This document shows, in pieces, positions 38,156 through 46,041 of a DNA stretch of 64,000 nt. The notes under the pieces are model-generated. The model had not been told where the DNA came from and made no database searches. It saw only the letters and a list, made by a program, of their open reading frames with translations. Made by a program: the position numbers and the translations under genes. The stretch is taken from positions 248,001-312,000 of the forward strand of contig CAWCMS010000013.1 of the NCBI GenBank assembly GCA_963796675.1. The letters run 5' to 3'. Source of the stretch: CAWCDJ01 sp963796675. GTDB taxonomy: Bacteria; Acidobacteriota; Terriglobia; Bryobacterales; Bryobacteraceae. Within the stretch, counting starts at the first letter, position 1; each line of letters starts with the position of its first letter.

Positions 38156-39079
38156 GTGCAAACTCCCATCCTGGTTGAAGGACTGAAAAAGAGTTACGGT
38201 CCGCTCGCGGCCGTCAAAGGCATCGATTTCGAGGTTCATGCCGGAGAAGTCTTCGGACTGCTCGGACCCAACGGGGCCGGCAAGACCACCACGGTCGAAA
38301 TCCTGGAGGGCCTGCGCGCCCGCACGGGCGGGCGGGTCTCGGTTCTCGGCTACGATCCCGAGGTACAGACTCACCAGCTTAAGGACCGCGTCGGCGTCTG
38401 CCTGCAATCCACCAACCTTCAGGAGAAGATGAAGGTCCGCGAGGCCCTGGAGCTTTTCGCCAGCTTCTATACCCGCACCGTCGATTCCACGGCGCTCCTC
38501 AAACGCCTGCAGCTTTGGGAGAAGCGCGAATCGCTCTACTCGAAACTCTCCGGCGGGCAAAAGCAGCGATTGGCCCTCGCTCTGGCGCTGCTCAACGATC
38601 CGCAGGTGCTCTTCCTCGACGAGCCCTCCGCCGGCCTCGATCCGCAGGCGCGCCACGAAATCCACGAACTCGTGCAGGAACTACGGCACGAGCAGCGCAC
38701 CATTCTCCTCACCACGCATTACATCGAGGAGGCCGAAAAGCTGTGCGACCGCGTGGCCATCGTGGACGAAGGCCACATCATTGCCCTGGGCACGCCGCGC
38801 GAAATTCAGCAGCGCACACTTTCGACCTCCACAATTGAAATCGAGCTTACCGCGCCGCTCGGCCCGGTCGATCTTCCGGTGTTCCCGCAGGCGTCCCGGA
38901 TTTCGCTCGACGACCGGCGCCTGCTGCTCTCGGTGGTCTCCGAACGCCCGGCCCGCACCGTCGTCGATATCGTGAAGTGGCTGGAGGCGGCTTCCGCGGA
39001 GCTCGACGACATCCGCATCAAGCGGCCCTCGCTCGAAGAAGCCTTCATCGAGCTCACCGGAAAGAGTCTTCGCGAATGA
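38156..39079 (+). CDS. ABC-2 type exporter ATP-binding protein
   Basis: A 307-residue nucleotide-binding subunit of the DrrA type. It has Walker A GPNGAGKTTT near residue 37, Q-loop LQSTNLQEKM, signature LSGGQKQRLALALALL, Walker B VLFLDEPSAGLDP and an H-loop in LLTTHYIEEAEKLCD. A C-terminal regulatory stretch (230-307) ends with DIRIKRPSLEEAFIELTGKS, typical of this subfamily. The GTG at 38156 is chosen because it starts right at the conserved fold (TPILVEGLKKSYG). It overlaps the permease gene by ATGA, and the two should form one exporter. Confidence 0.92.
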   Translation: MQTPILVEGLKKSYGPLAAVKGIDFEVHAGEVFGLLGPNGAGKTTTVEILEGLRARTGGRVSVLGYDPEVQTHQLKDRVGVCLQSTNLQEKMKVREALELFASFYTRTVDSTALLKRLQLWEKRESLYSKLSGGQKQRLALALALLNDPQVLFLDEPSAGLDPQARHEIHELVQELRHEQRTILLTTHYIEEAEKLCDRVAIVDEGHIIALGTPREIQQRTLSTSTIEIELTAPLGPVDLPVFPQASRISLDDRRLLLSVVSERPARTVVDIVKWLEAASAELDDIRIKRPSLEEAFIELTGKSLRE

Positions 39080-40230
39080 GACCCTATCTCGCCCTGTTCA
39101 AGAGCAACATGCGGCTCACGCTGCGTGACCGCTCCGTGCTTTTCTTCAATTTCCTGTTTCCGTTCATCTTCTTTTTCACGTTCGTGCAGGTCTTTCATGC
39201 CGGAACCGGCGCGGGTATCGCCTATTTCGTGGGTACGGTACTCACCATGGGGATCCTGGGCAACGGCCTCTGGGGCGCGGGAATGCGCTCCGTGCAGGAG
39301 CGCGAGGCCAATATTCTGCGCCGCTACAAAGTCACGCCCATCGGTCCGCTGCCCATCCTCACCGCTGCCATGATCAGCGGCTGGCTTCTGTATCTCCCGG
39401 TGGTCGCGATCCTGCTCGCCGTGGCCCACTTCCAGTACGCCATGCCGCTGCCGCAAAACTGGATCTCGCTGTTCCTCATGGTCACGCTGGGAGTATGCGC
39501 GTTCCGCGCGATCGGCCTGATTCTGGCCGCGGTGACCAACACCATGCAGGAAGCGAACATCGCCATCCAGCTTCTGTACATGCCGATGCTCTTCCTGAGC
39601 GGCGCCACCATCCCCGCGGCGCTGCTGCCGAAGTGGGCCCAGACCTTCGCGGAGTTCATGCCGGCCTCGTACCTGGTGAGCGGCTTCCAGGGCATCTTTT
39701 TCCGCAACCAGACCCTTGCTGATAACGCTCCTGCCGCGGGCGCGCTGCTGCTCACCATCTTCCTGGGCACATTCCTCGCCATGCAGCTTTTCCGCTGGGA
39801 AAAGGAAGAGAAGATTCGCGGCCGCAACAAGCTCTGGGTGCTGGCGGTGCTGGGTCCATTCCTCCTAATGGGAGGCTACCGCGCCTACAGCCGCGAACAC
39901 ATCGGCCAAAACCAAGCACTCTTCCGCGATCTGCAACGCGCCGGCTCTTACCTGATCCGCGACACCCGCATCTTCGTGGGCGATGGCTCCGTCATCGAGA
40001 ACGGCTCCGTGCTGGTTCGCGACGGCAAGATCGCCGAGATCTACCAGGGCGCCGGTCCCGACCCCGAAAGCATCCACGCCGACGTCATCGAAGGAGCCGG
40101 CAAGACGCTGCTGCCCGGCCTGGTGGACGTGCACGTGCACCTGGGCGGCCCCGCCGGCATCGCCGCGTCCAACGCCGATTACGATGCCAGAGAAGACCAT
40201 GCCGCACGCCGCCGCGGCCCTGCTCTATAG
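39076..40230 (+). CDS. ABC-2 permease fused to the start of an amidohydrolase domain (frame broken near 40184)
   Basis: As read, 384 residues. The first 270 are an ABC-2 type permease: six helices, with FNFLFPFIFFFTF, REANILRRYKVTPIGPLPIL and YMPMLFLSGATIP typical. After the sixth helix a further span (LWVLAVLGPFLLMGGYRAY) leads directly into an amidohydrolase N-terminus: LIRDTRIFVGDGSVIENGS, VRDGKIAEIYQGAG, then LPGLVDVHVHLGGP with the metal-binding His pair. The frame then departs from the family pattern at 40184, and its continuation (PEKTMPHAAAALLYSGITAA) is in the next frame. The protein was therefore probably one long permease-amidohydrolase fusion with the gene that follows. Confidence 0.8.
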   Translation: MRPYLALFKSNMRLTLRDRSVLFFNFLFPFIFFFTFVQVFHAGTGAGIAYFVGTVLTMGILGNGLWGAGMRSVQEREANILRRYKVTPIGPLPILTAAMISGWLLYLPVVAILLAVAHFQYAMPLPQNWISLFLMVTLGVCAFRAIGLILAAVTNTMQEANIAIQLLYMPMLFLSGATIPAALLPKWAQTFAEFMPASYLVSGFQGIFFRNQTLADNAPAAGALLLTIFLGTFLAMQLFRWEKEEKIRGRNKLWVLAVLGPFLLMGGYRAYSREHIGQNQALFRDLQRAGSYLIRDTRIFVGDGSVIENGSVLVRDGKIAEIYQGAGPDPESIHADVIEGAGKTLLPGLVDVHVHLGGPAGIAASNADYDAREDHAARRRGPAL

Positions 40231-40253
40231 CGGCATCACCGCGGCCGCGCAGC

Positions 40254-41279
40254 GTGGGCGATGGGCTCGATCTTTCGCGCCGGATCCGCAAGCAGATCGC
40301 CGACGGCAGCAAGCTCGGCGCGCAGCTCTTCATCTGCGGCCCGATGTTCACGGCCGAAAACGGCCACGGCACCGAGTATCTCCGCAACATTCCCGCAGCG
40401 TTCCGCGATACCGCCAAGGGACAGCTTGTACGCACTCCCAAGACGCCCGAAGAGGCGCGCCGCCAGGTACGCGAGCTCAAAGCGGACGGCGTCGACGGCA
40501 TCAAGGCAATCCTCGAAGCCGGCTGGGGCGAAGGCATGCTCTTCGATCGGCTGGACCTGCTGATTGTCCGCGCTGTCGGCGAAGAGGCACGCGCGCAGAA
40601 TCTACCCCTCGCCGTACACACCGGCGATGCGCGCGACGTCACCGACGCGGTCGACGCCGGCGCTGTCTCGATCGAGCACGGCTCCTGGCGGGACGAGATC
40701 CCCGACGCCATACTCGAGCGCATGGCGCACCAGGGCGTCTGGCTCGACCCGACTCTGGCGGTGGCCGAAGCCTATTCGCAGTTCTTCGCCGGGAACGGCT
40801 CGGCCCTCGGCAGTTCGACGGTGCAGCAGACCGTTACGGCCGACATCCTGAAAGGCACGCGCGATTTCCTGGCCTCTGGAAAAGCCACCGACGCCTCGAA
40901 AGCCGCTCTGTTTGCAGGCGCGCTGACGCAGGCGCGCGCCAACCTGATGCGCGCTTGGAAGGCCGGCGTGCCGCTGGTGGTGGGCACTGATGCCGGCAAC
41001 CCGCTGGTATTCCACGGTCCCTCGATTCACCGCGAACTGCGGCTCTGGGTCGAGGCCGGTATTCCGCCGGCCGTAGCGCTTCAGGCGGCCACGTTCAACG
41101 GCGCAAAGCTGTTGCGCTCGTCGGATCGCTTCGGCTCGATCCGCAAAGGCCTCGAAGCCGACCTGCTGCTGGTGGACGGCAACCCGCTCGAAGACATCTC
41201 GGCCACCGAACGCGTCTCACTGGTGGTGTTTAAAGGCGAGCGAATCCAGCGGTCGTCGCTATTTGATCAGAAAGAGTAG
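40254..41279 (+). CDS. amidohydrolase domain, C-terminal part of the permease fusion
   Basis: A 341-residue open frame that carries the rest of an imidazolonepropionase-like metal-dependent amidohydrolase. It shows DGIKAILEAGWGEGM (Lys that bridges metals), LPLAVHTGDARDVTDAVDAG with a metal-ligand His, SIEHGSWRDEIPD with a second His, and VVGTDAGNPLVFHG with the catalytic Asp, ending LEADLLLVDGNPLEDI. The N-terminal 90 residues with HVHLGGP lie in the gene before. The frame-to-frame joins are at about 40184 and 40245, where one extra C in GGCCGCG restores T-A-A-R-S-V-G-D-G. ATG at 40254 is unlikely to be a natural start. The last 50 bp overlap a convergent hydrolase gene. Confidence 0.8.
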   Translation: MGDGLDLSRRIRKQIADGSKLGAQLFICGPMFTAENGHGTEYLRNIPAAFRDTAKGQLVRTPKTPEEARRQVRELKADGVDGIKAILEAGWGEGMLFDRLDLLIVRAVGEEARAQNLPLAVHTGDARDVTDAVDAGAVSIEHGSWRDEIPDAILERMAHQGVWLDPTLAVAEAYSQFFAGNGSALGSSTVQQTVTADILKGTRDFLASGKATDASKAALFAGALTQARANLMRAWKAGVPLVVGTDAGNPLVFHGPSIHRELRLWVEAGIPPAVALQAATFNGAKLLRSSDRFGSIRKGLEADLLLVDGNPLEDISATERVSLVVFKGERIQRSSLFDQKE

Positions 41280-42063
41280 CGATCAGCTCCGGCGATTCCA
41301 TCGGCAGGTAGTGGTTGCGGTCCGTAAGCAGCAGGTCGCGCGCATTGGGGAAGCGTGCCGCCAGCGCGGGGTCGGTGGGCGAAGCGCCAAGGTACTTTTC
41401 GCCCGGAACCCAGGGATGGCCGGCTCGCAGCACGGTCACCGGGATATCGACCGCGCCGAGATCGAACTGCGCGCCCGGCGCGTTCGCTTCCGTATAGATG
41501 GACTCCTCGACATCGGGCGGACAGGCGAGATGCCCGTCTTCGAGCAGGCCATAGCGGCAGTAGTCGCGGAGCACCAGCGGGTCCCAGGTGGCGAACGGCG
41601 GACGGTCTTTGAAGCGCTCGAACATCTCCTCCCACGATTTCCAATGACCGCGGCGCCGGGCGACGAATCCCCAATCTTCGGGCGGCCCGTAATGCGCGGA
41701 CGCGAAGATAGTCGGGTCGATGAGCAGCAGCGCGCGGAAGATGCCGGGACGCAGGGCCGCGGCGGCCGCCACCGCATAACCGCCCATCGAGTGGCCGATG
41801 CCGATGGCGCCTTCGATATCGAGCGCCGCCAGATCTTCGCCAAATGACTTCCAGTGGTAGGGCGGCGCAGGCTTTTCGCTGCGACCATGGCCGCGGGCGT
41901 CGGGTGCGAGGATGCGGCGGTCGGGCAGGCGACGGATTACCTGGTCCCAGCAGCGGCCGTGGAAGCTGGTGGCGTGCGCGAAGACGAGCAGCGGACCGTC
42001 GCCTTCGCGGCGCCAGAGAGCGAGATCGACGCCGTTCGCGAGGACGCGGTGCTCCGTGATCAC
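41230..42063 (-). CDS. alpha/beta hydrolase
   Basis: A 277-residue cytoplasmic alpha/beta hydrolase. An oxyanion-type region LLVFAHATSFHGRCWDQVI precedes LAPDARGHGRSEKP, a nucleophile elbow GHSMGG (Ser near 96) and a late LLLTDRNHYLPMESPE that holds the His. No closer family is evident; esterase, lactonase or haloalkane-dehalogenase-like use is possible. It is the last gene of the minus-strand glycan operon, overlapping the GH2 gene by 4 bp (ATGA), which suggests action on a sugar ester or lactone. Its 3' end overlaps the convergent amidohydrolase gene by 50 bp. Confidence 0.85.
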   Translation of the reverse strand: MITEHRVLANGVDLALWRREGDGPLLVFAHATSFHGRCWDQVIRRLPDRRILAPDARGHGRSEKPAPPYHWKSFGEDLAALDIEGAIGIGHSMGGYAVAAAAALRPGIFRALLLIDPTIFASAHYGPPEDWGFVARRRGHWKSWEEMFERFKDRPPFATWDPLVLRDYCRYGLLEDGHLACPPDVEESIYTEANAPGAQFDLGAVDIPVTVLRAGHPWVPGEKYLGASPTDPALAARFPNARDLLLTDRNHYLPMESPELIATLSDQIATTAGFARL

Positions 42064-44747
42064 CGCACGAGCCTCGCGATCTCCTCCATCGACAGCGACT
42101 GCCGCGGCTGGAATTCCGCGCTTTGCGCGTAGGCCAGCAGGCTATGCAACAGTTGCCGCGCCACGGGACGCTCATCCATCGCGTTCGTGAGATCGAACGA
42201 CGTAGCCAGCAGCTTCCCCCGGCCCACACGCGCTTCGATCAGTGCGCCGAGTTTGTGGTTGCGGTGCAGATCGTCGATCACCTGGATCATCGGGCGATAC
42301 CCCGGCGGCAGATCGTCCAGCACAAAAGCGTGAGCGCCTTCGGAGAGTTCCCACCATTGCCACTGGCTGTGGAAGCTGGTGGGGAAGCGCGCCAGCGCGG
42401 GCTGCGAGGGGTCGCAAAGGATTCCCAGCGTGCCCTGCGTCTTCGCGAACCAGCCATCCGACCAGAAGACCGGCAGGAAGTGGGTGGGAAAGAGGCGGTC
42501 ACCCTTTTTGCCGTTGGGAACCGTCAGCAACACCGTTCGGCCGGCCTGGAGTGCCTGCTGCGCCGCATTGTCGAATACGTCGGCCAGCACGATGGCGCCG
42601 GGCCGGGTATCGACGTGCGCGGGATAGACCCAGATGTCCCAATCGTTGTGCGCATCCGCCGCCTGGACGGTCACTTTCAGATGGGTGGCGGTCTCGATGC
42701 TCGCAAGCGGGATCGAGATCTCGCCGAGGGGCGTCACGGTTCCGACGGCAGCGGACGCGGCTGGAAAGCGGCCCGAGAACCGCTCGCGTCCGGTATCGTC
42801 GACCGCCGACCACTCGGCCGTCCGGTTGGCGATGGGGCCCTTGCCATAGTGCGCCAGCTCGGCACGCGCGGTGAACGTTTCGTCACTCGTCCAGGCGAAT
42901 TTCTTCATGCGCAGCAGTGGCACCGTCGGTCCGCAGAAACCGCGAAACTCGTCGGGCGTCAGGATGCCTTTCGATTCCCAGAAGGAATCGAGCAGCCCCA
43001 CCAGCGCCTCGCCCTGGCCGGGGAAGTCTTCGAGCTGCAGCAGGAAGAAGCCGCCGTAATCGGGCGTGCGCAGCGTGGCTTCGATCTCCTCTTTATAGAT
43101 CGACCAGGCGAAACGGCCCGAGGCCTTCTGGAACCATTCGGCTTCGTCCAGCATGCCGCGCGATTCGAGCTCGCCGCGGTAGATCTCGAGATTGCGCGCT
43201 TTGAGCACGCCGTTGTATTTGGCGATCTCGTCGTAGCTCGGATAGACGGCCCACTGGCCCATCTCATGAGTGACCAGCGGCAGGTGGAAGGCTTTGACGG
43301 AATCGGTGTAGTCGTGGTCCGTGCCATCCATCGTACGGACAAAGCGCGTGCCATTGACGCGCAGGCGGCCGACCGAAGTCTGCTGAGTCACCCAGTAGTC
43401 CGACGTCGTTCCCGGCGCGCGGCGGCGGTGATCGGCGGAGAAGGTATAGAGGCGGCGCGGGTCGGCCTTCCGAAATTCAGCCACCAGATTGTCCATGAAG
43501 ACGTCGTCCCCGCTGAGCTCGTTGCCCAGGCACAACATGGTGAACGAAGGATGGTTGCCGTAGGCCTTGAGGATGCGGAGACCCTCGGCGCGCATGTAGT
43601 CATCGAGCTTCGCGTCCTTCCCCACGTTCTGGCTCCATACCGGCAGCTCAACGTGCAGCAGGAATCCGGCGCGGTCCGCGGCCACGAAAGCGGCTTCGGG
43701 CGGGCACCAGGAGTGGAAGCGGAACGCGTTCAGCCCATAGGAGCGCGCGATGCGGAAGATCCGCTCCCAGTCTCCGGCGTTCGTCGAGGGGTAGCCGGTC
43801 TTGGGGAAGATGGCGCACTCCAGGGTTCCGCGCAGAAAGACGGGGTGGCCGTTGAGCGTAAATTGCGTGCCGCGCGTGCCGATGTCGCGCACACCGATGG
43901 TGGTCGAGACCGCGTCCGCTCCGGCGCGCGAGGTGAGGCGAAGCTCGAGGCTGTAGAGGTTGGGCTCGTACTCGTCCCAAAGCTTTGCTGCCTTCACCGG
44001 AATCTCCATTTCGATCTTCTCCGCGCCCGAGACGATCGCATGCTGCGATGTGTGGCTGAGGCCGGCAAGATCCGCGGTCAGGTCGGCTCCCACTGCAGAA
44101 GCGGTGCGGTTGCGCAGTTCGACTACGGCGCGGACCATGCCAGGGCCGGCGGAGTAAACCGCGACCGAATCGATCCACACCGGAGAAGTGGCGCGCAGCT
44201 CGATGGCGCCCACGATGCCGTTCCAGTTGGTTTGGGTATGTTCGGTGAAGCTATGGCCGTCGCGGCCGATATCCACCAGGTAGCGGTTATCGACGCAGAT
44301 GGTGAGGACGCGGCGGCCCGGCGTCATGGCGTCGCTCACGTCGTACTCGTGCGGTGTGGTCAGGCTGTCGCGCGTGCCAAAGCTCTTGCCATCCACCCAA
44401 ACCTCGGTCGCCCAGTGGGCGCGCTCGAGGAAGAGCGTAATGTGCTTGCCGCGCCAGGTTTCCGGGATCACGACCTCCTTCTGATACCAGGCGAGCCCTT
44501 CATATTGATATGGACGCGTGAGGTGACCCTTTTCCGGCGTGACCACCTTGGTGCCATAGCCGCCCTGGTCGGTGCTGCCGGGCAGAAAGATGGTGTCGGG
44601 ACCGAGCGGGCCGGCGAACCAGCGTTCCGTGCGGCCCGCGTTTTGCGGATCGAGCCGGAAGGCCCAGTTACCGCCGAGCGGCAGGTGCGAAGCCGCCAAC
44701 AGTGCGGGCGATACGGCGATCGCCAGAAGCAGAAGCCGTTTACGCAT
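42060..44747 (-). CDS. secreted glycoside hydrolase family 2 protein (beta-galactosidase/glucuronidase-like)
   Basis: An 895-residue exported enzyme with signal peptide LLLLAIAVSPALLAASH. It has the GH2 jelly-roll sugar-binding domain (GNWAFRLDP, YQKEVVIPETWRGKHITLFL, WVDGKSFGT, NWNGIVGAIELRA), an Ig-like domain, then the TIM barrel with LNGHPVFLRGTLECAIFPKTGY, FRFHSWCPPEAAFVAAD and the catalytic acid/base in CLGNELSG. Beyond the barrel, accessory beta domains extend to the end. Substrate specificity cannot be told. It overlaps the sugar transporter by 8 bp and the hydrolase by 4 bp, so it works in one glycan-uptake unit. Confidence 0.9.
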   Translation of the reverse strand: MRKRLLLLAIAVSPALLAASHLPLGGNWAFRLDPQNAGRTERWFAGPLGPDTIFLPGSTDQGGYGTKVVTPEKGHLTRPYQYEGLAWYQKEVVIPETWRGKHITLFLERAHWATEVWVDGKSFGTRDSLTTPHEYDVSDAMTPGRRVLTICVDNRYLVDIGRDGHSFTEHTQTNWNGIVGAIELRATSPVWIDSVAVYSAGPGMVRAVVELRNRTASAVGADLTADLAGLSHTSQHAIVSGAEKIEMEIPVKAAKLWDEYEPNLYSLELRLTSRAGADAVSTTIGVRDIGTRGTQFTLNGHPVFLRGTLECAIFPKTGYPSTNAGDWERIFRIARSYGLNAFRFHSWCPPEAAFVAADRAGFLLHVELPVWSQNVGKDAKLDDYMRAEGLRILKAYGNHPSFTMLCLGNELSGDDVFMDNLVAEFRKADPRRLYTFSADHRRRAPGTTSDYWVTQQTSVGRLRVNGTRFVRTMDGTDHDYTDSVKAFHLPLVTHEMGQWAVYPSYDEIAKYNGVLKARNLEIYRGELESRGMLDEAEWFQKASGRFAWSIYKEEIEATLRTPDYGGFFLLQLEDFPGQGEALVGLLDSFWESKGILTPDEFRGFCGPTVPLLRMKKFAWTSDETFTARAELAHYGKGPIANRTAEWSAVDDTGRERFSGRFPAASAAVGTVTPLGEISIPLASIETATHLKVTVQAADAHNDWDIWVYPAHVDTRPGAIVLADVFDNAAQQALQAGRTVLLTVPNGKKGDRLFPTHFLPVFWSDGWFAKTQGTLGILCDPSQPALARFPTSFHSQWQWWELSEGAHAFVLDDLPPGYRPMIQVIDDLHRNHKLGALIEARVGRGKLLATSFDLTNAMDERPVARQLLHSLLAYAQSAEFQPRQSLSMEEIARLVR

Positions 44748-46041
44748 ATTCGCCTTCGATCTGTTCGAGCGTTTTGCCCTTGGTTTCGGGCACGCGGAAG
44801 AGGATGAACACGAAGCCGGCGGCGCAGATAGCCGCGTAGAGCCAGAACGTTCCGGCCGCGCCCAGCCGCCGGTTGAGCACCGGGAACGTGTAAGTGAGGA
44901 GGAAACAGGCGATCCACAGCGCCGAGACCGCGATCGAAACCGCCGTGCCGCGAATGCGGTTGGGGAAGATCTCGGAGATCAGCACCCACGTGATGGGCGC
45001 GAGCGTCATGGCGTAGCTGGCGATGGTGGCGAGCGTGAAGATGAGGACCGGCAGGCCCTTCAGGCCGTAGTGGTAGGAAAGGCCGATGAGAAGGTGCGAG
45101 ATTCCCACACCCGCGCATCCGGCCAGCATCAGGGCGCGGCGGCCCACACGATCGACGAAACCCAGCGCCAGCAGCGTGAAGACCAGGTTGATGGTGCCGG
45201 TAATGACGATATTGAAGAGCGTGTCGCTGACGCCGTAGCCGGCGTTGCGGTAGATCTCTTCGGCGTAGTTGAAGATTACGTTGATACCCGACCACTGCTG
45301 GAGCACGGCGAGGACGACGCCGGTGACGAGAAGGTGGTAGGGTAGGCCTCCCGGCCTGCCCGGTTCCAAGGCTGATTTTGAAGGCGGGCAGGCCGGGAGG
45401 CCTACCCTACTTTTCCAGCGCGGACTCTCGGGAATAAAGAGCGAGGCAGTAAAGAAGATAGCCGAAGGGACGGCGACCGCGGTGAACATCCAGCGCCAGG
45501 CGAACTGTCCGTTCCACGACTGGCGGATCATTTCGGCGGTCGCGCCATCCGGCACCTTCTGGGCGATCAGCCAGTTGACGATCTGCGCGGCGAGGATTCC
45601 GATCACGATGGTGAGCTGGTTCAGCGATACCATGCGGCCGCGGATTTCGGCCGGGCTGACCTCGGCGATGTAGACCGGCGAGACGTTGGACGCGATCCCG
45701 ATGGCGATGCCGCCCACGATGCGCCATGTAATGAACATCGTGAAGGTCTGCGCCCACCCGGTGAGCACCGAGGAAACGGCGAAGAGCGCGGCGGAGAGGA
45801 TGAGGAGCTTTTTGCGGCCCCAGCGGTCGCTCGCGGCGCCGGAAAACATCGCGCCGATCAGGCAGCCGAGAAGCGCGCAGCTATTGGCCCAGCCAACGGC
45901 CTGTTCGCTCTGCAACAGGAAAAACTTCTCATAGAAGGGCTTGGCGCCGCCGATCACCACGAAGTCGTAGCCGAACAGCAGTCCGCCCATGGCCGCGACC
46001 CCGGAGATCCACCAGAGGTACAGCGGACTCGACGTCTTCAT
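44740..46041 (-). CDS. MFS sugar porter with central loop replaced by a palindromic repeat
   Basis: A 433-residue sugar:proton symporter-like protein of the SP family. Hallmarks are GGLLFGYDFVVIGGAKPFYE, DRWGRKKLLILSA, SNVSPVYIAEVSPAEIRGRM, FIPESPRW, VLQQWSGINVIFNYAEEI, DRVGRRALMLAGC and PETKGKTLEQIEGEY. Between ESPRW and VLQQWSG, about 70-80 residues of cytoplasmic helices are expected. Here there are only 36, of which about 25 (SRVGLPACPPSKSALEPGRP and the residues after it) are encoded by an intergenic-type palindromic repeat, in frame. The membrane halves look intact. Overlaps with both neighbouring genes put it in the glycan operon. Confidence 0.88.
   Translation of the reverse strand: MKTSSPLYLWWISGVAAMGGLLFGYDFVVIGGAKPFYEKFFLLQSEQAVGWANSCALLGCLIGAMFSGAASDRWGRKKLLILSAALFAVSSVLTGWAQTFTMFITWRIVGGIAIGIASNVSPVYIAEVSPAEIRGRMVSLNQLTIVIGILAAQIVNWLIAQKVPDGATAEMIRQSWNGQFAWRWMFTAVAVPSAIFFTASLFIPESPRWKSRVGLPACPPSKSALEPGRPGGLPYHLLVTGVVLAVLQQWSGINVIFNYAEEIYRNAGYGVSDTLFNIVITGTINLVFTLLALGFVDRVGRRALMLAGCAGVGISHLLIGLSYHYGLKGLPVLIFTLATIASYAMTLAPITWVLISEIFPNRIRGTAVSIAVSALWIACFLLTYTFPVLNRRLGAAGTFWLYAAICAAGFVFILFRVPETKGKTLEQIEGEYA
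45337..45410. repeat. in-frame palindromic repeat inside the sugar porter gene
   Basis: Two perfect 25-bp arms, 45337-45361 and 45386-45410, are exact reverse complements (left arm begins GTAGGGTAGGCCTCCCGGCC, right arm ends GGCCTACCCTAC). They are separated by a 24-bp spacer. The same arm sequence, with one change, is found between genes at 21281-21309. In this gene the repeat has no stop codon in the coding frame and is translated. Confidence 0.92.

Noticed and set aside
42123..44807. An 894-codon open frame on the plus strand across the GH2 gene
   Set aside because: It is the exact antisense of a well-supported GH2 gene; Arg, Gly and His excess and no family sequence mark it as a high-GC shadow.
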